This document shows, piece by piece, positions 4,526 to 5,125 of a stretch of 5,125 nt of DNA. This DNA is from Candidatus Melainabacteria bacterium. Lineage in GTDB: Bacteria > Actinomycetota > Actinomycetes > Mycobacteriales > Pseudonocardiaceae. The position numbers and the translations under genes were made by a program. Below the pieces are notes generated by a model. It saw nothing but the letters and a program-made list of their open reading frames with translations. It was not told where the DNA came from and made no database searches. Each line of letters opens with the position of its first letter. Position 1 is the stretch's first letter. The stretch spans positions 1 through 5,125 of the forward strand of contig CAJCJE010000704.1 in NCBI GenBank assembly GCA_903970565.1, given 5' to 3'.

Positions 4526-4555
4526 CCCGGCCGAGGTGCCCGGCCGAGGTGCCCG
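4526..4555. repeat. 13-bp tandem repeat, 2.3 copies, after the small open reading frame
   Basis: CCCGGCCGAGGTG repeats perfectly at 4526-4538 and 4539-4551 and continues for four further bases. It begins 14 nt after the stop codon of the 27-codon frame, in the leader region of the DUF3151 gene. Confidence 0.9.
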
Positions 4556-4625
4556 ACAGCGGCGGCCATGATCCAGGACCGTGGGCCGAAATGGGCGTCC
4601 GTCGGCAGCGGAGCAGGATAGCGAC

Positions 4626-5042
4626 ATGACCTCGCACGAGAACCTGCTCGGCCCCGGCCCGACCCTGCTCCCCGAGCGCCCGCAGCCGCAGACCGCCCTC
4701 GCGGACGGCACCGATCCGGTCGACGTCGCCAAGGCCTACCCGGACTTCAGCGCCGCCTGGGCCGCCCTGGCCGAGAAGGCCCTCAGCGCGGACGAACCGG
4801 TCGCCGCCTATGCGTATGCCCGCACCGGCTACCACCGAGGCCTCGACCAACTGCGCCGCGCCGGCTGGAAGGGCTTCGGCCCCGTGCCGTGGGCGCACGT
4901 ACCCAACCAGGGTTTCCTGCGTGCCCTCGGTGCGCTGGCCAGGGCCGCGCAGGCCATCGGCGAGGTCGAGGAGTACGAGCGCTGCCGCGAATTCCTCGAC
5001 GGCTCCGACCCCGAAGCCGCCGCCATCCTCGGCGTCAACTGA
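4626..5042 (+). CDS. DUF3151 domain-containing protein
   Basis: This 138-residue protein belongs to the actinobacterial family DUF3151, of which M. tuberculosis Rv0360c is a member; its function is unknown. The diagnostic core AYAYARTGYHRGLDQLRR (61-78) followed by AGWKGFGPVPW (79-89) and PNQGFLRALGALARAAQAIG (93-112) is intact. The N-terminus MTSHENLLGPGPTLLPE and the C-terminal EYERCREFLDGSDPEA (116-131) also fit. It is probably soluble and helical, without a signal peptide or membrane span. The ATG at 4626 has AGGA 7 nt upstream. A GTG at 4581 is in frame but lacks family-like sequence. The neighbourhood with fba recurs in actinobacteria, which hints at a link with central carbon metabolism but proves none. 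Confidence 0.95.
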   Translation: MTSHENLLGPGPTLLPERPQPQTALADGTDPVDVAKAYPDFSAAWAALAEKALSADEPVAAYAYARTGYHRGLDQLRRAGWKGFGPVPWAHVPNQGFLRALGALARAAQAIGEVEEYERCREFLDGSDPEAAAILGVN

Positions 5043-5079
5043 CCCCCGGCCTCTCGACGAAGCCGGCGCCTGACAGGGA

Positions 5080-5108
5080 TGCCGCCCGACGAAATTTTGC
5101 CGGCGGCA
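5080..5108 (+). terminator. Possible terminator after the DUF3151 gene
   Basis: TGCCGCC (5080-5086) and GGCGGCA (5102-5108) form a 7-bp stem around a 15-nt loop that contains AAATTTT. It begins 37 nt after the stop codon. The loop is long and no T-run follows, so support is moderate. Confidence 0.45.
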
Positions 5109-5125
5109 CGGATACCGACCCCGGT

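Noticed and set aside
4102..4569. A 155-codon minus-strand frame running through the orphan terminator
   Set aside because: It reads through the terminator stem and T-run, has no ribosome-binding site worth noting and has no recognised domain. The terminator argues against a coding gene continuing past it.
4581..4625. A GTG start for DUF3151 at 4581
   Set aside because: The 15 added residues do not resemble the family, and the ATG at 4626 has its own AGGA at good spacing.

Overview
The window looks like chromosomal DNA from a high-GC actinomycete, most likely a relative of the Pseudonocardiaceae. Codon third positions are almost always G or C. There is an F420-type luciferase-like oxidoreductase, and a class II fructose-bisphosphate aldolase lies next to a DUF3151 gene, an arrangement also found around Mycobacterium tuberculosis fba. 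The genus is inferred, not shown. No CRISPR array, insertion sequence, tRNA or rRNA was seen.

Left part (1-2773): a redox cluster of uncertain substrate. On the minus strand lie the 5' end of a short-chain dehydrogenase/reductase (1-268, running off the window) and, upstream of it, a complete aldo/keto reductase (466-1398). A 158-bp intergenic region separates the aldo/keto reductase from a divergent F420-dependent oxidoreductase of the luciferase-like superfamily (1557-2405). That intergenic region holds a 20-bp near-palindrome and a short direct-repeat array. The F420 gene converges on a small DUF427 gene (2501-2767, minus strand), with a perfect 16-bp hairpin between them.

Right part (2774-5125): central metabolism. 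A 283-bp gene-free stretch with three TTGATC direct repeats precedes a well-conserved class II fructose-bisphosphate aldolase gene (3051-4085). After it come a terminator-like hairpin and a 343-bp gene-free stretch rich in structure. This stretch includes a textbook intrinsic terminator that faces the minus strand, although no minus-strand protein gene lies upstream of it. Next are a 27-codon open reading frame for a single-span hydrophobic peptide (4429-4512) and a DUF3151 gene (4626-5042), followed by a final hairpin.

The most unusual observations are three perfect tandem duplications that all have a 13-bp period and all lie at or just after the 3' ends of genes, a possible minus-strand structured RNA ending at the orphan terminator, and the small membrane-peptide gene between the aldolase and DUF3151. 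None of these could be tested against databases here.
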